Shown here: piece after piece, positions 38,823 through 46,793 of the stretch | Numbering within the stretch: position 1 is the first letter of the stretch | Layout: the number at the start of each line of letters is the position of its first letter | Assembly (NCBI RefSeq): GCF_043197795.1 | Contig: NZ_JBICTU010000021.1 | Location: forward strand, 124,001-188,000 | Direction: 5' to 3' | Length of the DNA: 64,000 nt | DNA from: Sphaerisporangium sp040649355 | Lineage (GTDB): Bacteria > Actinomycetota > Actinomycetes > Streptosporangiales > Streptosporangiaceae | Made by a program: the position numbers and the translations under genes | The notes under the pieces: model-generated | What the model saw: only the letters and a program-made list of their open reading frames with translations | Databases searched by the model: none | Told to the model about the DNA's origin: nothing

Positions 38823-41243
38823 TCAGTTCTTCAGGTCGATGCCGAAGAGCAGGGGGTCGTGGTCGGAGGAGCGGAAGGCCGCGGACGAGTACAGGTAGGG
38901 CGGGTTGAACTCGGTGTTGTAGTCCATGAAGCGGCCCTCGTCGGCGTTGATGTGCCAGATCGTCGCGCCGGTCACCTTCTTGAGGAGCTGCTTGCCGACC
39001 AGCACGTGGTCGAGCTCACCCGACAGGCCGTCGAAGAGGTAGCTGTAGCGGTCCTGCTTGTCGATGAACTTCTTGCTCACGCTCACCAGCTTGCCCGCCT
39101 CCAGCGTGTGGATCGGGTCCTCCTCGCCGTAGGCGTTGAGGTCGCCGAGCACGACCGGGTTGGTCAGGTTGAGCGTGTCGATCAGCCCGAGCACGGCGTT
39201 GGCCTGCCGGATCCGCTCGGCGTTGAAGCAGCTCTGGCCGTCGCCCTGGTCCAGGTCGGCTCCGGTCGCGTCCTCGCAGCCCTTCGACTTGAAGTGATTG
39301 ACGATCATGGTGAACGGGATCGGGTCGCCCTTGGCCCGCTTGAACTCCTGGATCAGCGGCGGCCTGCGGAACACCGGGTCGGTCGAGGACTGCGCGGCGC
39401 CCACCGGCTTGACGACCGCGGGCTTGTAGATGACCGCGACCTGGATGAGGTCCGTGCCCGGCACCGGGGAGAGGATGCCCTTGTACGTGCCCGCGCCGAC
39501 CTCGGCGTTGAGGGCGTCCACGAGCGTGTTCAGCGCCGTGCTGCCGTTGTTCTGGACCTCCATGAGGCCGGCCACGTCGGGGTCGAGGCCCTTCAGCGTC
39601 GAGACGAGCTTGGCGAGCTGACGCTGCTTCTCCTCCTCGGTGGTGGCGCCCCGGGACTTCAGCGTGGTGAACCAGTTCAGCGTGTTGAGGCTGGCCACCT
39701 TGACGTTGCCGCCGACCTTGGCGGGCTTGGACGGGCGCGGGTTGGCGGCCGTGAAGACGACCGGCTGGGTCGGCTGCACCCGGTAGAAGTTGAAGCCGTA
39801 GGTCAGCACGCCCGTGAGGCCGGTGGTGGCGTCACCCACGCGGACGGTGTTGGAGCCGTTGGTGTGGTAGGGCAGGGTCGCGGGGTTCTGCGCGTTGGAT
39901 CCGTCGTCGAGCAGGATCCGCCGCCGCGCGTTGAGCGCGGGGTCGATGTTGGGACGGTCGGTGGGCTGGAACAGCCGCCCGTTCGACGCGAGCGTGATCT
40001 CGCCGAAGCGGCCGAGGTTGTACACCTCGGAGACGGTGAGCTCCGCCGGGAACGTGGTGAGCATGCCCTCCAGCGGCTCCAGGCTCGCGCCCTCGGCCAG
40101 CGGCAGCTTCACCTTGGTCGGCTTGATCGTGCCGGTGCCGCAGACGTCCACGTAGGAGACCGAGGTCAGCTCCGTGAGGCCGTTGAACTCGACGGCGGTG
40201 CCGCTGACCAGAACCCGGTCGCCCACGGCGGCGGGCTTGTTCGTGAACACGAACACCGCGTCGGAGGTGGCGGGGTCGGCGTCTGGAGTCGGGTCCTGGA
40301 TGTAGAAGCCGCCGAACTGGCCGGTGCCCTGGAAGTCACCGGTCACCACGCCCTCGACGCGCACCTCCTGGCCGGCGAGCGGGGTGGTGTCACCGCTTCC
40401 CTGCACCTGGGCGATCTGGTGGGTGGCCGGGATCGCGCACGGCTGACCCGTACGGGTCGGCGTCGGGCTCGGCGTGGGGGTGGCCGTGTCCGACGGCGTC
40501 GACGTGGGCGTCGCGGTCGGGGTGTCGGTGGGGGTCGCCGTGGGCGTGTCCGTGGCCCCGGGACTGTCGGTCGGGGTCGGCTCGCACGGAGCCGGCGTGG
40601 TGGCCGAGTTGCGGGGCGCGGGGGCCACGGCGGTGAAGTCCGCCGCGTTGGCGTCGGTGTCGACGCAGCCGCCACCGGCGCGCAGCGCCGCGGTGGAGTT
40701 GGTCAGGGCCGGGGCAGGCGAACCCTCGGAGAAGTTGGCGGTGCCGTATCCCACCAGGTCGGCGATGAGGGCGAGCTGCTCGGCCGTGCAGACCACGGAG
40801 CCGCCGTTGCAGGCGAGGCCGTCGGCCGAGCGGACCAGGGCCACCTTGCCGGCCGTACCGCTCAGGTTGAGGCCGCCGGTGGCGTCGGGCGCGGGCAGCG
40901 CGCCGCTCGCTGTGGTGCCGGCGGCGAGCTGGACCAGGTGGTACTGCCCCGGCGCCAGCGAGCCGGACAGGTCGACCTTGTTGGAGGCGAAGTTCCCGGT
41001 GCCGGTCGCGCTGGTGTACTGCAGCGACCAGCCGCTGAGGGAGGCGGTGTTTCCGCTGCGGTTGAAAAGCTCCACGAAGTCGTTGGTGAACGGGGCGCCG
41101 GAGTTGCCGCCCCCGCCGTACACCTGGCTGATCACAACGGTCCCCGGCTCCGCGGATGCCGGGGACAAGGAAACGATGGCGATACCGGCGACCGAAACGC
41201 CGGTTGCCAGTAGGGCGGCGAACGCCCGGGATAGTGCACGCAT
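38823..41243 (-). CDS. Secreted LTD/ExeM-type nuclease (endonuclease/exonuclease/phosphatase family)
   Basis: An 806-residue secreted protein. There is a signal peptide at 1-31, a lamin-tail domain at about 32-215 (VVISQVYGGGGNSGAPFTND and FVELFNRSG are its hallmark). A Thr/Pro/Ser-rich linker at about 215-260 carries repeated TPT/TATP units. An OB-like region at about 260-530 is followed by an EEP nuclease domain at about 535-806, with VKVASLNTLNWF, MEVQNNG, VNHFKSKG, VLGDLNAYGEEDP and SSDHDPLLFGI. It should degrade extracellular DNA or RNA for phosphate or nutrients. It is divergent from the pentapeptide-repeat gene. Confidence 0.9.
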   Translation of the reverse strand: MRALSRAFAALLATGVSVAGIAIVSLSPASAEPGTVVISQVYGGGGNSGAPFTNDFVELFNRSGNTASLSGWSLQYTSATGTGNFASNKVDLSGSLAPGQYHLVQLAAGTTASGALPAPDATGGLNLSGTAGKVALVRSADGLACNGGSVVCTAEQLALIADLVGYGTANFSEGSPAPALTNSTAALRAGGGCVDTDANAADFTAVAPAPRNSATTPAPCEPTPTDSPGATDTPTATPTDTPTATPTSTPSDTATPTPSPTPTRTGQPCAIPATHQIAQVQGSGDTTPLAGQEVRVEGVVTGDFQGTGQFGGFYIQDPTPDADPATSDAVFVFTNKPAAVGDRVLVSGTAVEFNGLTELTSVSYVDVCGTGTIKPTKVKLPLAEGASLEPLEGMLTTFPAELTVSEVYNLGRFGEITLASNGRLFQPTDRPNIDPALNARRRILLDDGSNAQNPATLPYHTNGSNTVRVGDATTGLTGVLTYGFNFYRVQPTQPVVFTAANPRPSKPAKVGGNVKVASLNTLNWFTTLKSRGATTEEEKQRQLAKLVSTLKGLDPDVAGLMEVQNNGSTALNTLVDALNAEVGAGTYKGILSPVPGTDLIQVAVIYKPAVVKPVGAAQSSTDPVFRRPPLIQEFKRAKGDPIPFTMIVNHFKSKGCEDATGADLDQGDGQSCFNAERIRQANAVLGLIDTLNLTNPVVLGDLNAYGEEDPIHTLEAGKLVSVSKKFIDKQDRYSYLFDGLSGELDHVLVGKQLLKKVTGATIWHINADEGRFMDYNTEFNPPYLYSSAAFRSSDHDPLLFGIDLKN

Positions 41244-41459
41244 GGTCGGGAGCGTAAGGCCCCAAAACCCTTGAATCTCATACTAGAACTAGATAGAAGA
41301 TGAAATAAGGGAATCTTGACACTTCATGTCGACTAGTCGTCGTCAGACTTGGCGTCCTTAGATCTAGCGGACCAGCGACATCGTCCAACCCCGGCACCCT
41401 GTGTCAGCTTTCCATCACGATTTAGTAACCTGTTACCTGACATTGGGTATGACTTTGGC

Positions 41460-42926
41460 ATGACGCCCCTGCTGAAGATCCTGTCCCTCGACGTCGGCTG
41501 GAAGACGTGCGACGCCTCCCCCGAGTGCGTCGGGACCGCGTGCGGGCCGTACGGCCGCTGCATGGCGCACCTCACGCCGGACGAGCTGGACGGGGCGCTT
41601 CGCGGGCTGACCCCCGGGCAGGGCGTCGACCTGCGCGGCACCATCATCGGCGAGGAGCTGCTCACCCGCGTCCTGGACGCGACGGAGCGCCGTCTCGGCC
41701 GGGCCAGGTTCGACCACGCGACCTTCACGGGAGCGGCGCGGTTCGGCGAGGTGGTCTTCGCGGGCGACGCGACCTTCGACCACGCCCGGTTCGACCGGCT
41801 CGCCTCCTTCTTCGGCACGCGCTTCACCAGGAACGCGTCCTTCCGCGAGGCCGGGTTCTCCCGCGAGTTCTCCATGCACGAGGCCCGCGTCCGGGGGCAC
41901 GGGGCGTTCGACCACGTCCGCATCGGCAGGGACGCGCTCTTCGGCGAGGCCAGGTTCGGAAAGGACGCGTCCTTCCTCGGGGCGGAGTTCCACGGGTTCG
42001 CGGCGTTCGACGGGGCCATGTTCGACGGCGAGGCGATCTTCCGCGGCGCCCGTTTCCACCGTGCGGTCTCCTACCGCAAGGCGGTCTTCGCGGGCACGGC
42101 CGGGTTCGAGGGGGCCCGCTTCCACAACTCGGCCTTCCTCACCCAGGTCCACGTCGGCCGCAGGCTGACGTTGTCGGGCGTCCACGCCTCGGCGCCCCTT
42201 GAGCTGGACACCGCCGGCTGCGCCGTCGACCTGCGGGCGGCGAGGATCTCCGGGCGGTTCACCGCGCGGCTGTCGGACGCCGACCTCGACCTGCGGGAGG
42301 CCGTCCTCGCCGGGCCCTCGGCCGTCACCCGGCGCGCCGGGCGGCTGCGCGTGCTGTCGCTCGACCGCCTGGACGCCGTCGCGCTCACGCTGGCCGGGGC
42401 GGACCTCAGCGCCTGCCGTCTGGCCCAGCTCCGCAGGCCGGAGGCCCTGCGGCTGACGGACTGCGTCTTCGCCGCCACGCCACGCGGCGTACGCCTGGGC
42501 CTGCGCTGGCCGCCCGTGCTGTGGTGGACCAACCGCCGCGTGCTCGCCGACGAGCAGGCCTGGCGCGGCTGGTCGGCGAGGGTGGAGCAGCCCCTGGACG
42601 CCGGGCGCCTGGCGGCCCTGTACGAGCGGGTGCGGCGCGGCGTGGACGACAAGAGGACCTCGGCGGACTTCGCCTTCGGCGCCATGGAGATGCGCCGCCT
42701 GGCGACCGGCCGGGGGCGGGCCAGGCTGGCGCTGTCGGCCTACTGGCTGGCCTGCGGGTACGGGCTGCGCATGGGCCGCACCGCCGGCTGGGTCGCGCTC
42801 GTGGCGGCCGTCGCGGCCGTGGCGGTGTTCTGGTCGGCGGGCGCCCATCCGGCCAGGCGCCCGGTCGGCCACCGCTCCCCCAGCCCGGTCCCCGCCGTGC
42901 ACGTCTCGGCCGTCCGCGCGGGCTGA
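41460..42926 (+). CDS. Pentapeptide-repeat-containing protein with C-terminal membrane segment
   Basis: About 488 residues from the ATG at 41460; the open frame extends to 41349, but a conserved N-terminus is more likely here. Residues about 15-40 contain four Cys (WKTCDASPECVGTACGPYGRC), possibly metal-binding. Residues about 75-210 are a run of A-x-F / F-x-x-A pentapeptides forming a right-handed beta-helix. A second, degenerate run follows to about 330. A single hydrophobic segment at about 450-465 (WVALVAAVAAVAVFW) anchors the end. Pentapeptide helices often mimic DNA or scaffold proteins; no specific role can be assigned. Confidence 0.75.
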   Translation: MTPLLKILSLDVGWKTCDASPECVGTACGPYGRCMAHLTPDELDGALRGLTPGQGVDLRGTIIGEELLTRVLDATERRLGRARFDHATFTGAARFGEVVFAGDATFDHARFDRLASFFGTRFTRNASFREAGFSREFSMHEARVRGHGAFDHVRIGRDALFGEARFGKDASFLGAEFHGFAAFDGAMFDGEAIFRGARFHRAVSYRKAVFAGTAGFEGARFHNSAFLTQVHVGRRLTLSGVHASAPLELDTAGCAVDLRAARISGRFTARLSDADLDLREAVLAGPSAVTRRAGRLRVLSLDRLDAVALTLAGADLSACRLAQLRRPEALRLTDCVFAATPRGVRLGLRWPPVLWWTNRRVLADEQAWRGWSARVEQPLDAGRLAALYERVRRGVDDKRTSADFAFGAMEMRRLATGRGRARLALSAYWLACGYGLRMGRTAGWVALVAAVAAVAVFWSAGAHPARRPVGHRSPSPVPAVHVSAVRAG

Positions 42927-42951
42927 CCCCGCTCGGATCCCCCCGGGCCTC

Positions 42952-43437
42952 TCAGGGGAGGTGGACCAGGACCGCTTCCAGGTTGCGGAAGAGGCGGGAC
43001 TTCCAGCCGCCGCCCATGATCCTCCGGGACAGGCGCTGCGAGGGGTCACGGGGGTCGAAGCCCTCGTGGTCGAGGAACAGCCGGGTGCCCCGGCCCTCCG
43101 GCTCCAGCCGCCAGGTGACGGTGGAGTCCAGGCCGTTTTCGTCACGCCTGCCCGCGTCCGCCCAGCTGATCCGGAGCATCCTGCCCACCTCGAACTCCAG
43201 CACCTCGCAGGCGACCACGCCGCTGAACCGGACGGCGGGCATCGGCATGGTGTGCATGGTGTAGCGGTGCCCGAGCTCCAGCTTGAAGTCGTTGGGCATC
43301 AGCCATCGGGCGATCAGCTCCGGCTCGGTGAGCGCCCGCCAGACCTTCGCGGGCGGGTGCGGCAGGAACTCGACCACGTGGACGGCCGTGAGGTCGTCCT
43401 CCGGGCCGTCCTCGGGGAACATCGGGTTGCCGCTCAT
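42952..43437 (-). CDS. SRPBCC/AHSA1-like domain protein
   Basis: A 161-residue START-fold protein of the AHSA1 group. The family opening is VEFLPHPPAKVWRALTEPEL followed by IARWLMPNDF, and the end is GWKSRLFRNLEAVL. These proteins form a hydrophobic cavity for small ligands. The ATG overlaps the stop of an ArsR regulator gene (ATGA); this ArsR-AHSA1 pair is very common in actinobacteria and is usually autoregulated. Confidence 0.88.
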   Translation of the reverse strand: MSGNPMFPEDGPEDDLTAVHVVEFLPHPPAKVWRALTEPELIARWLMPNDFKLELGHRYTMHTMPMPAVRFSGVVACEVLEFEVGRMLRISWADAGRRDENGLDSTVTWRLEPEGRGTRLFLDHEGFDPRDPSQRLSRRIMGGGWKSRLFRNLEAVLVHLP

Positions 43438-43748
43438 TCGTCCTCGATCGTGTTGAGAATGTCGCGCAGGCCGGTCAGGCGCTCGCGCCAGAAGCGCTCG
43501 TAGGGCGCGAGCCAGTCCTTGACCTCGGCCAGCGGAGCCGTCTCCAGGCTGTACAGGCGTTCGCGCCCGTTCCTGCGCTCGGTGACCAGCCCCGCGTCCT
43601 TCAGCACCCTCAGGTGCTCGGAGACGCTGGGTCTCGCCATGGCGAACCGGCCGGCGAGCCGCCGCACCGGCTGTGCGCCCTCATCGCGGAGCAGGCGCAG
43701 CAGCTCCCGCCGGGCCGGGCTCGCCAGGGCGGCGAACACGTCGGTCAT
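43434..43748 (-). CDS. ArsR-family transcription regulator
   Basis: A 104-residue winged-helix repressor: VFAALASPARRELLRLLRDE, recognition helix in MARPSVSEHLRVLKDAGLV, wing in RRNGRERLYSLE. It has no Cys cluster of the metal-sensing type, so it is probably of the metal-independent group paired with AHSA1 proteins. A perfect 16-bp palindrome next to its -10 is a likely self-operator. Confidence 0.9.
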   Translation of the reverse strand: MTDVFAALASPARRELLRLLRDEGAQPVRRLAGRFAMARPSVSEHLRVLKDAGLVTERRNGRERLYSLETAPLAEVKDWLAPYERFWRERLTGLRDILNTIEDE

Positions 43749-43808
43749 CCCGCGACCGGACCCTCGGGCGCCGGCCGGTGGCCTATGTGATGAATACGCA
43801 TGTCAGGG

Positions 43809-43831
43809 ATAATACGTAGGAAGCTTCCTAC
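43809..43831 (-). promoter_or_regulatory. ArsR promoter and candidate operator
   Basis: The palindrome GTAGGAAGCTTCCTAC (43816-43831) directly abuts TATTAT on the minus strand (43814-43809), a near-consensus -10. A dimer bound here would cover the promoter spacer. Confidence 0.65.
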
Positions 43832-43970
43832 CCAACACACCGGGTACGCCCGACCGGCCGCGAGCGATCCCGGCCCCAGGGGCGGGTCAGGGATTCCCCG
43901 GATTCCGGCCCTCCCCCCGTGGACGACACAATGGGGTCGAGACTCATCGCGGGCGGGACATGAGGAGAAC

Positions 43971-44675
43971 ATGGCGAGCGCCGGTGTCATCGACGACTAC
44001 GTGACCACGCTCGGCCGCACGCTGCGCGGGCCCCGGCGGGTCAGGCGCGACCTGGTGACCGAGGCCCGCGACAGCCTGGCCGACTCCGCCGAGTCCTATC
44101 TCTCCGAAGGGCTCGACCCGGTGGAGGCCGAGCGGCTGGCGGTCGCCGAGTTCGGGGCGGTGGCGGAGATCGCGCCCGGCTACCAGGAAGAGCTCGCCGC
44201 GCACCAGGGCCGCAGGACGGCCGCGGTCGTGTTCGTCACCGTGCCGCTGATGACGCTCATGTGGAGCGGCATCTGGATGGTCTTCCCCGAGGACGCGTCG
44301 GTCGCCGCGCAGGTCAAGCCCGCCTGGTTCTCGCCGCTCGCGCGCTTCCTCGACGTGTTCCAGTTCGGCATGGGCGTCCTCGCCGCCCTGGCCCTGATCG
44401 TCCTCGCGGGGCGGCTGCGCAGGATCGCCCGTCCCGAGCTCGTCACCCGGGCCATGGGCATCCTGCTGTGGATCCAGGTGCCGGCGATCGGCGCGATATC
44501 GCTGGCCCTGACGCTCGGCGGCTCGGCCGGCCGGGCGGGCTTCGACGACTATCCCCCGGGCGTGGCGGCATCCGTCCTCAGCTACCTGGTGCTGGGCTGG
44601 CTGCTGTGCGCCGCCACCCGCTGCCTGATCGTCTCCCGGGGCGTCCCCGCCCGGAAGGCCACGATCCTCAGGTAG
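43971..44675 (+). CDS. Permease-prefix (HAAS-like) domain membrane protein
   Basis: A 234-residue protein with GAGGAGA 4 bases before the ATG. Residues about 1-75 are a helical prefix domain (VIDDYVTTLGRTLRGPRRVR, then DPVEAERLAVAEFG) that usually partners with PadR regulators. Four hydrophobic segments follow (about 80-100, 125-145, 160-180, 200-222). A PadR fragment converges on it, overlapping by 8 bases. Function unknown; such proteins are thought to sense or modulate envelope state. Confidence 0.75.
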   Translation: MASAGVIDDYVTTLGRTLRGPRRVRRDLVTEARDSLADSAESYLSEGLDPVEAERLAVAEFGAVAEIAPGYQEELAAHQGRRTAAVVFVTVPLMTLMWSGIWMVFPEDASVAAQVKPAWFSPLARFLDVFQFGMGVLAALALIVLAGRLRRIARPELVTRAMGILLWIQVPAIGAISLALTLGGSAGRAGFDDYPPGVAASVLSYLVLGWLLCAATRCLIVSRGVPARKATILR

Positions 44676-44853
44676 CGGAGCCGCGGGGGGCGAGGACGCT
44701 GCCGATGGCGTCGGTGAACGCCTGCCAGGCCGATCGCTCGCCCGCGAGGGCCGCGCGGCCGGACGGGGTGAGCCGGTAGGTGCGGCGCCTGCGACCGCCC
44801 ACCGTCGCCCACTCGCTCGTGAGGTGTCCCACGCGCTCCAGCCTGCGCAGCGC
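44668..44853 (-). pseudogene. PadR-family regulator, C-terminal fragment
   Basis: About 61 residues match the wing and C-terminal helix of PadR regulators: ALRRLERVGHLTSEW, then RRRRTYRLTPSGRAALAGER. Similarity stops abruptly at ALRRLE (44853), where the N-terminal half with the recognition helices should follow. Three bases further the sequence matches cydA read in the other direction. The 5' half and start codon are missing, so the gene is broken unless the assembly is wrong. Confidence 0.7.
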
Positions 44854-45951
44854 CCCCTCGTCGCGATCATGCAGACCCGCCACGCCATCAGCGGCAAGCC
44901 GGTCTTCGAGCGGATGACCCGTTTCTGGGGCCAGATCTACGTGATCAACTACGCGCTCGGCGTGTTCACCGGCCTGGTGATGGAGTTCCAGTTCGGGCTG
45001 AGCTGGAGTGGCCTGACCCACTTCGCCGGCGCCGTGTTCGGGGCGCCCCTGGCGATCGAGACGCTGGTGGCGTTCTTCCTCGAATCGACCTTCCTCGGGC
45101 TGTGGATCTTCGGGTGGAACCGCCTGCCCAAGAAGGCGCACCTCGCGTGCATCTGGCTGGTGACGCTGACGGCCTACGCGAGCGCGTTCTGGATCATGGT
45201 CGCCAACTCGTTCCTCCAGCACCCGGCGGGCACCGTCCGGCAGGGTGACCACCTGGCCCTGGTGGACTTCGGGGCGCTGCTCGCCAACCCCAGCCTCGTC
45301 ATGGCGTTCCCCCACGTCATCGGCGCCGGGCTGTTCGCGGGCAGCTTCGTGGTCATCGGGGGCAGCGCCTACCAGCTGTTCAGGAGGACCCCCGAGCAGG
45401 AGTTCTTCCGCAGGTCGCTGCGCACCGGCGTGGTGTGGGCGTTCATCGGCACCACGCTGGCGGTCGGCTTCGGCTACGCCCAGTTCGGCTTCGTCGCCGG
45501 CATCCAGCCGGGCAAGTTCGACGGCGCGGTCGCCGGGCCGGCGCTCGGCACCATGATCACGATCGGGCAGCTCGTCCAGTTCTTCGTGATGCTCGTCCTG
45601 CTGCCCCTGCTGTTCAGGAACCTCCTCGCCCGCTTCCGGTGGGTCCACCCCCTGCTGATGATCATGACCCCGCTGCCGTTCCTGGCGGCGATCACGGGCT
45701 GGCTCGCGCGCGAGGCCGGCCGCCAGCCGTGGCTCGTGTACGGCGAGCTCAGCGTGGCCGACGCCATGTCACCCGGTCTCACCAAGGGCATGGTGACCTT
45801 CTCGCTCTTCGCCTTCGCCGGCGTGCTCGGCCTGCTCGCCGTCGTCGACTACCTGCTTATCGCGAGAACCGTGCGGCGCGGCCCCACGCGGGTCGACCTC
45901 GGCGCGGCCGAGCCGGCCGAGCCCGCCCCCGCGTCCGCCCTCGTCCTGTGA
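44824..45951 (+). CDS. cydA: Cytochrome bd oxidase subunit I-like (5'-truncated)
   Basis: The open frame from a GTG gives 375 residues, but homology only begins at 44857 (LVAIMQTRHA). Normal CydA proteins have about 40 residues before this, holding membrane helix 1 and the haem-ligand His. Later hallmarks are present: MTRFWGQIYVINYALGVFTG, GAPLAIETLVAFFLESTFLG, the haem-region NPSLVMAFPH and WLAREAGRQPW. The Q-loop region is almost absent (QPGKFDGAV runs straight into the next helix), so the protein is unusually short. An ATG at 44869 is another possible start. It precedes cydB, cydD and cydC, but likely cannot make a normal oxidase as it stands. Confidence 0.75.
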   Translation: MSHALQPAQRPLVAIMQTRHAISGKPVFERMTRFWGQIYVINYALGVFTGLVMEFQFGLSWSGLTHFAGAVFGAPLAIETLVAFFLESTFLGLWIFGWNRLPKKAHLACIWLVTLTAYASAFWIMVANSFLQHPAGTVRQGDHLALVDFGALLANPSLVMAFPHVIGAGLFAGSFVVIGGSAYQLFRRTPEQEFFRRSLRTGVVWAFIGTTLAVGFGYAQFGFVAGIQPGKFDGAVAGPALGTMITIGQLVQFFVMLVLLPLLFRNLLARFRWVHPLLMIMTPLPFLAAITGWLAREAGRQPWLVYGELSVADAMSPGLTKGMVTFSLFAFAGVLGLLAVVDYLLIARTVRRGPTRVDLGAAEPAEPAPASALVL

Positions 45952-45982
45952 CCCCCTCACAAACCCCTCAGGAGCTCCCCCC

Positions 45983-46786
45983 ATGGAGATCATCTGGCTC
46001 GCGGCCCTCGCCGTGCTGCTGATCGGCTACTTCGCCCTGGAAGGGTTCGACATCGGCGTGGGCATGATGCTTCCCCTGCTCAGCCGGGCCCGCGAGCGCG
46101 CCGGGGAGCCGGGCACGCGCCAGTGGCACCGTGACCGCCTGGTCGCCGCGATTGCCCCGTTCGTCCTGGCCAACGAGATCTGGCTGGTCGCCGTCATCGG
46201 CACGCTGTTCGGCGCGTTCCCCGTCCTCGAAGGCACGGTGATCGGCGGGCTCTATCCCCTGGTGGTGGCGCTGCTGGTGTGCTGGGTGCTGCGGGACGCG
46301 GGCCTGTGGTTCCGGCGCAGGCTCGACGGCGGCGCCTGGCGGGCGTTCTGGGACCTGGTCCTCTGCGCCGCCTCCTGGGGGCTCGCCCTGACCTGGGGCA
46401 TCGCCCTGGCCTCCATCGTGCGGGGGCTGCCGGGCCGTCCGTTCGACCTCCTCGGCCTGCTGTACGGCGCCGTGGTGGCCGCCGCGTTCTGCTTCCACGG
46501 CCGCGCCTTCTCCGCGTGGCGGCTGTCGGCCCCGAGCGAGGCGCGGCGCACCGGACGGCGGCTGCTGCTCTCGGCCGTCGTGACGGCCCTGCCCGCAGCG
46601 GTGCCACTGGCCGTGTCCGTACCGTCACTGCTCGGACACGTGGCGCCGCCGGCGACGCTGAATGTGCTCAGTCTCATGGTCCTGCCGTTCGCACCCATCC
46701 TGGTCGGGGCGCAAGTATGGGTATGGCGCACGTTCGGCCCCACCCGGGCCACCGGCGCCGCCGCCCGCATACCGTCGTTCTTCTAG
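45983..46786 (+). CDS. cydB: Cytochrome bd oxidase subunit II
   Basis: A 267-residue membrane protein with AGGAG 7 bases before the ATG. The N-terminus IWLAALAVLLIGYFALEGFD and IGVGMMLPLL are the CydB signature, and ANEIWLVAVIGTLFGAFP the second conserved block. Typical CydB proteins have about 330-380 residues; the middle-to-late part is shortened here. It is a partner of CydA in the quinol- or alternative-donor-linked terminal oxidase. It lies 31 bases after cydA and 7 before cydD. Confidence 0.88.
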   Translation: MEIIWLAALAVLLIGYFALEGFDIGVGMMLPLLSRARERAGEPGTRQWHRDRLVAAIAPFVLANEIWLVAVIGTLFGAFPVLEGTVIGGLYPLVVALLVCWVLRDAGLWFRRRLDGGAWRAFWDLVLCAASWGLALTWGIALASIVRGLPGRPFDLLGLLYGAVVAAAFCFHGRAFSAWRLSAPSEARRTGRRLLLSAVVTALPAAVPLAVSVPSLLGHVAPPATLNVLSLMVLPFAPILVGAQVWVWRTFGPTRATGAAARIPSFF

Positions 46787-46793
46787 GGAACCG

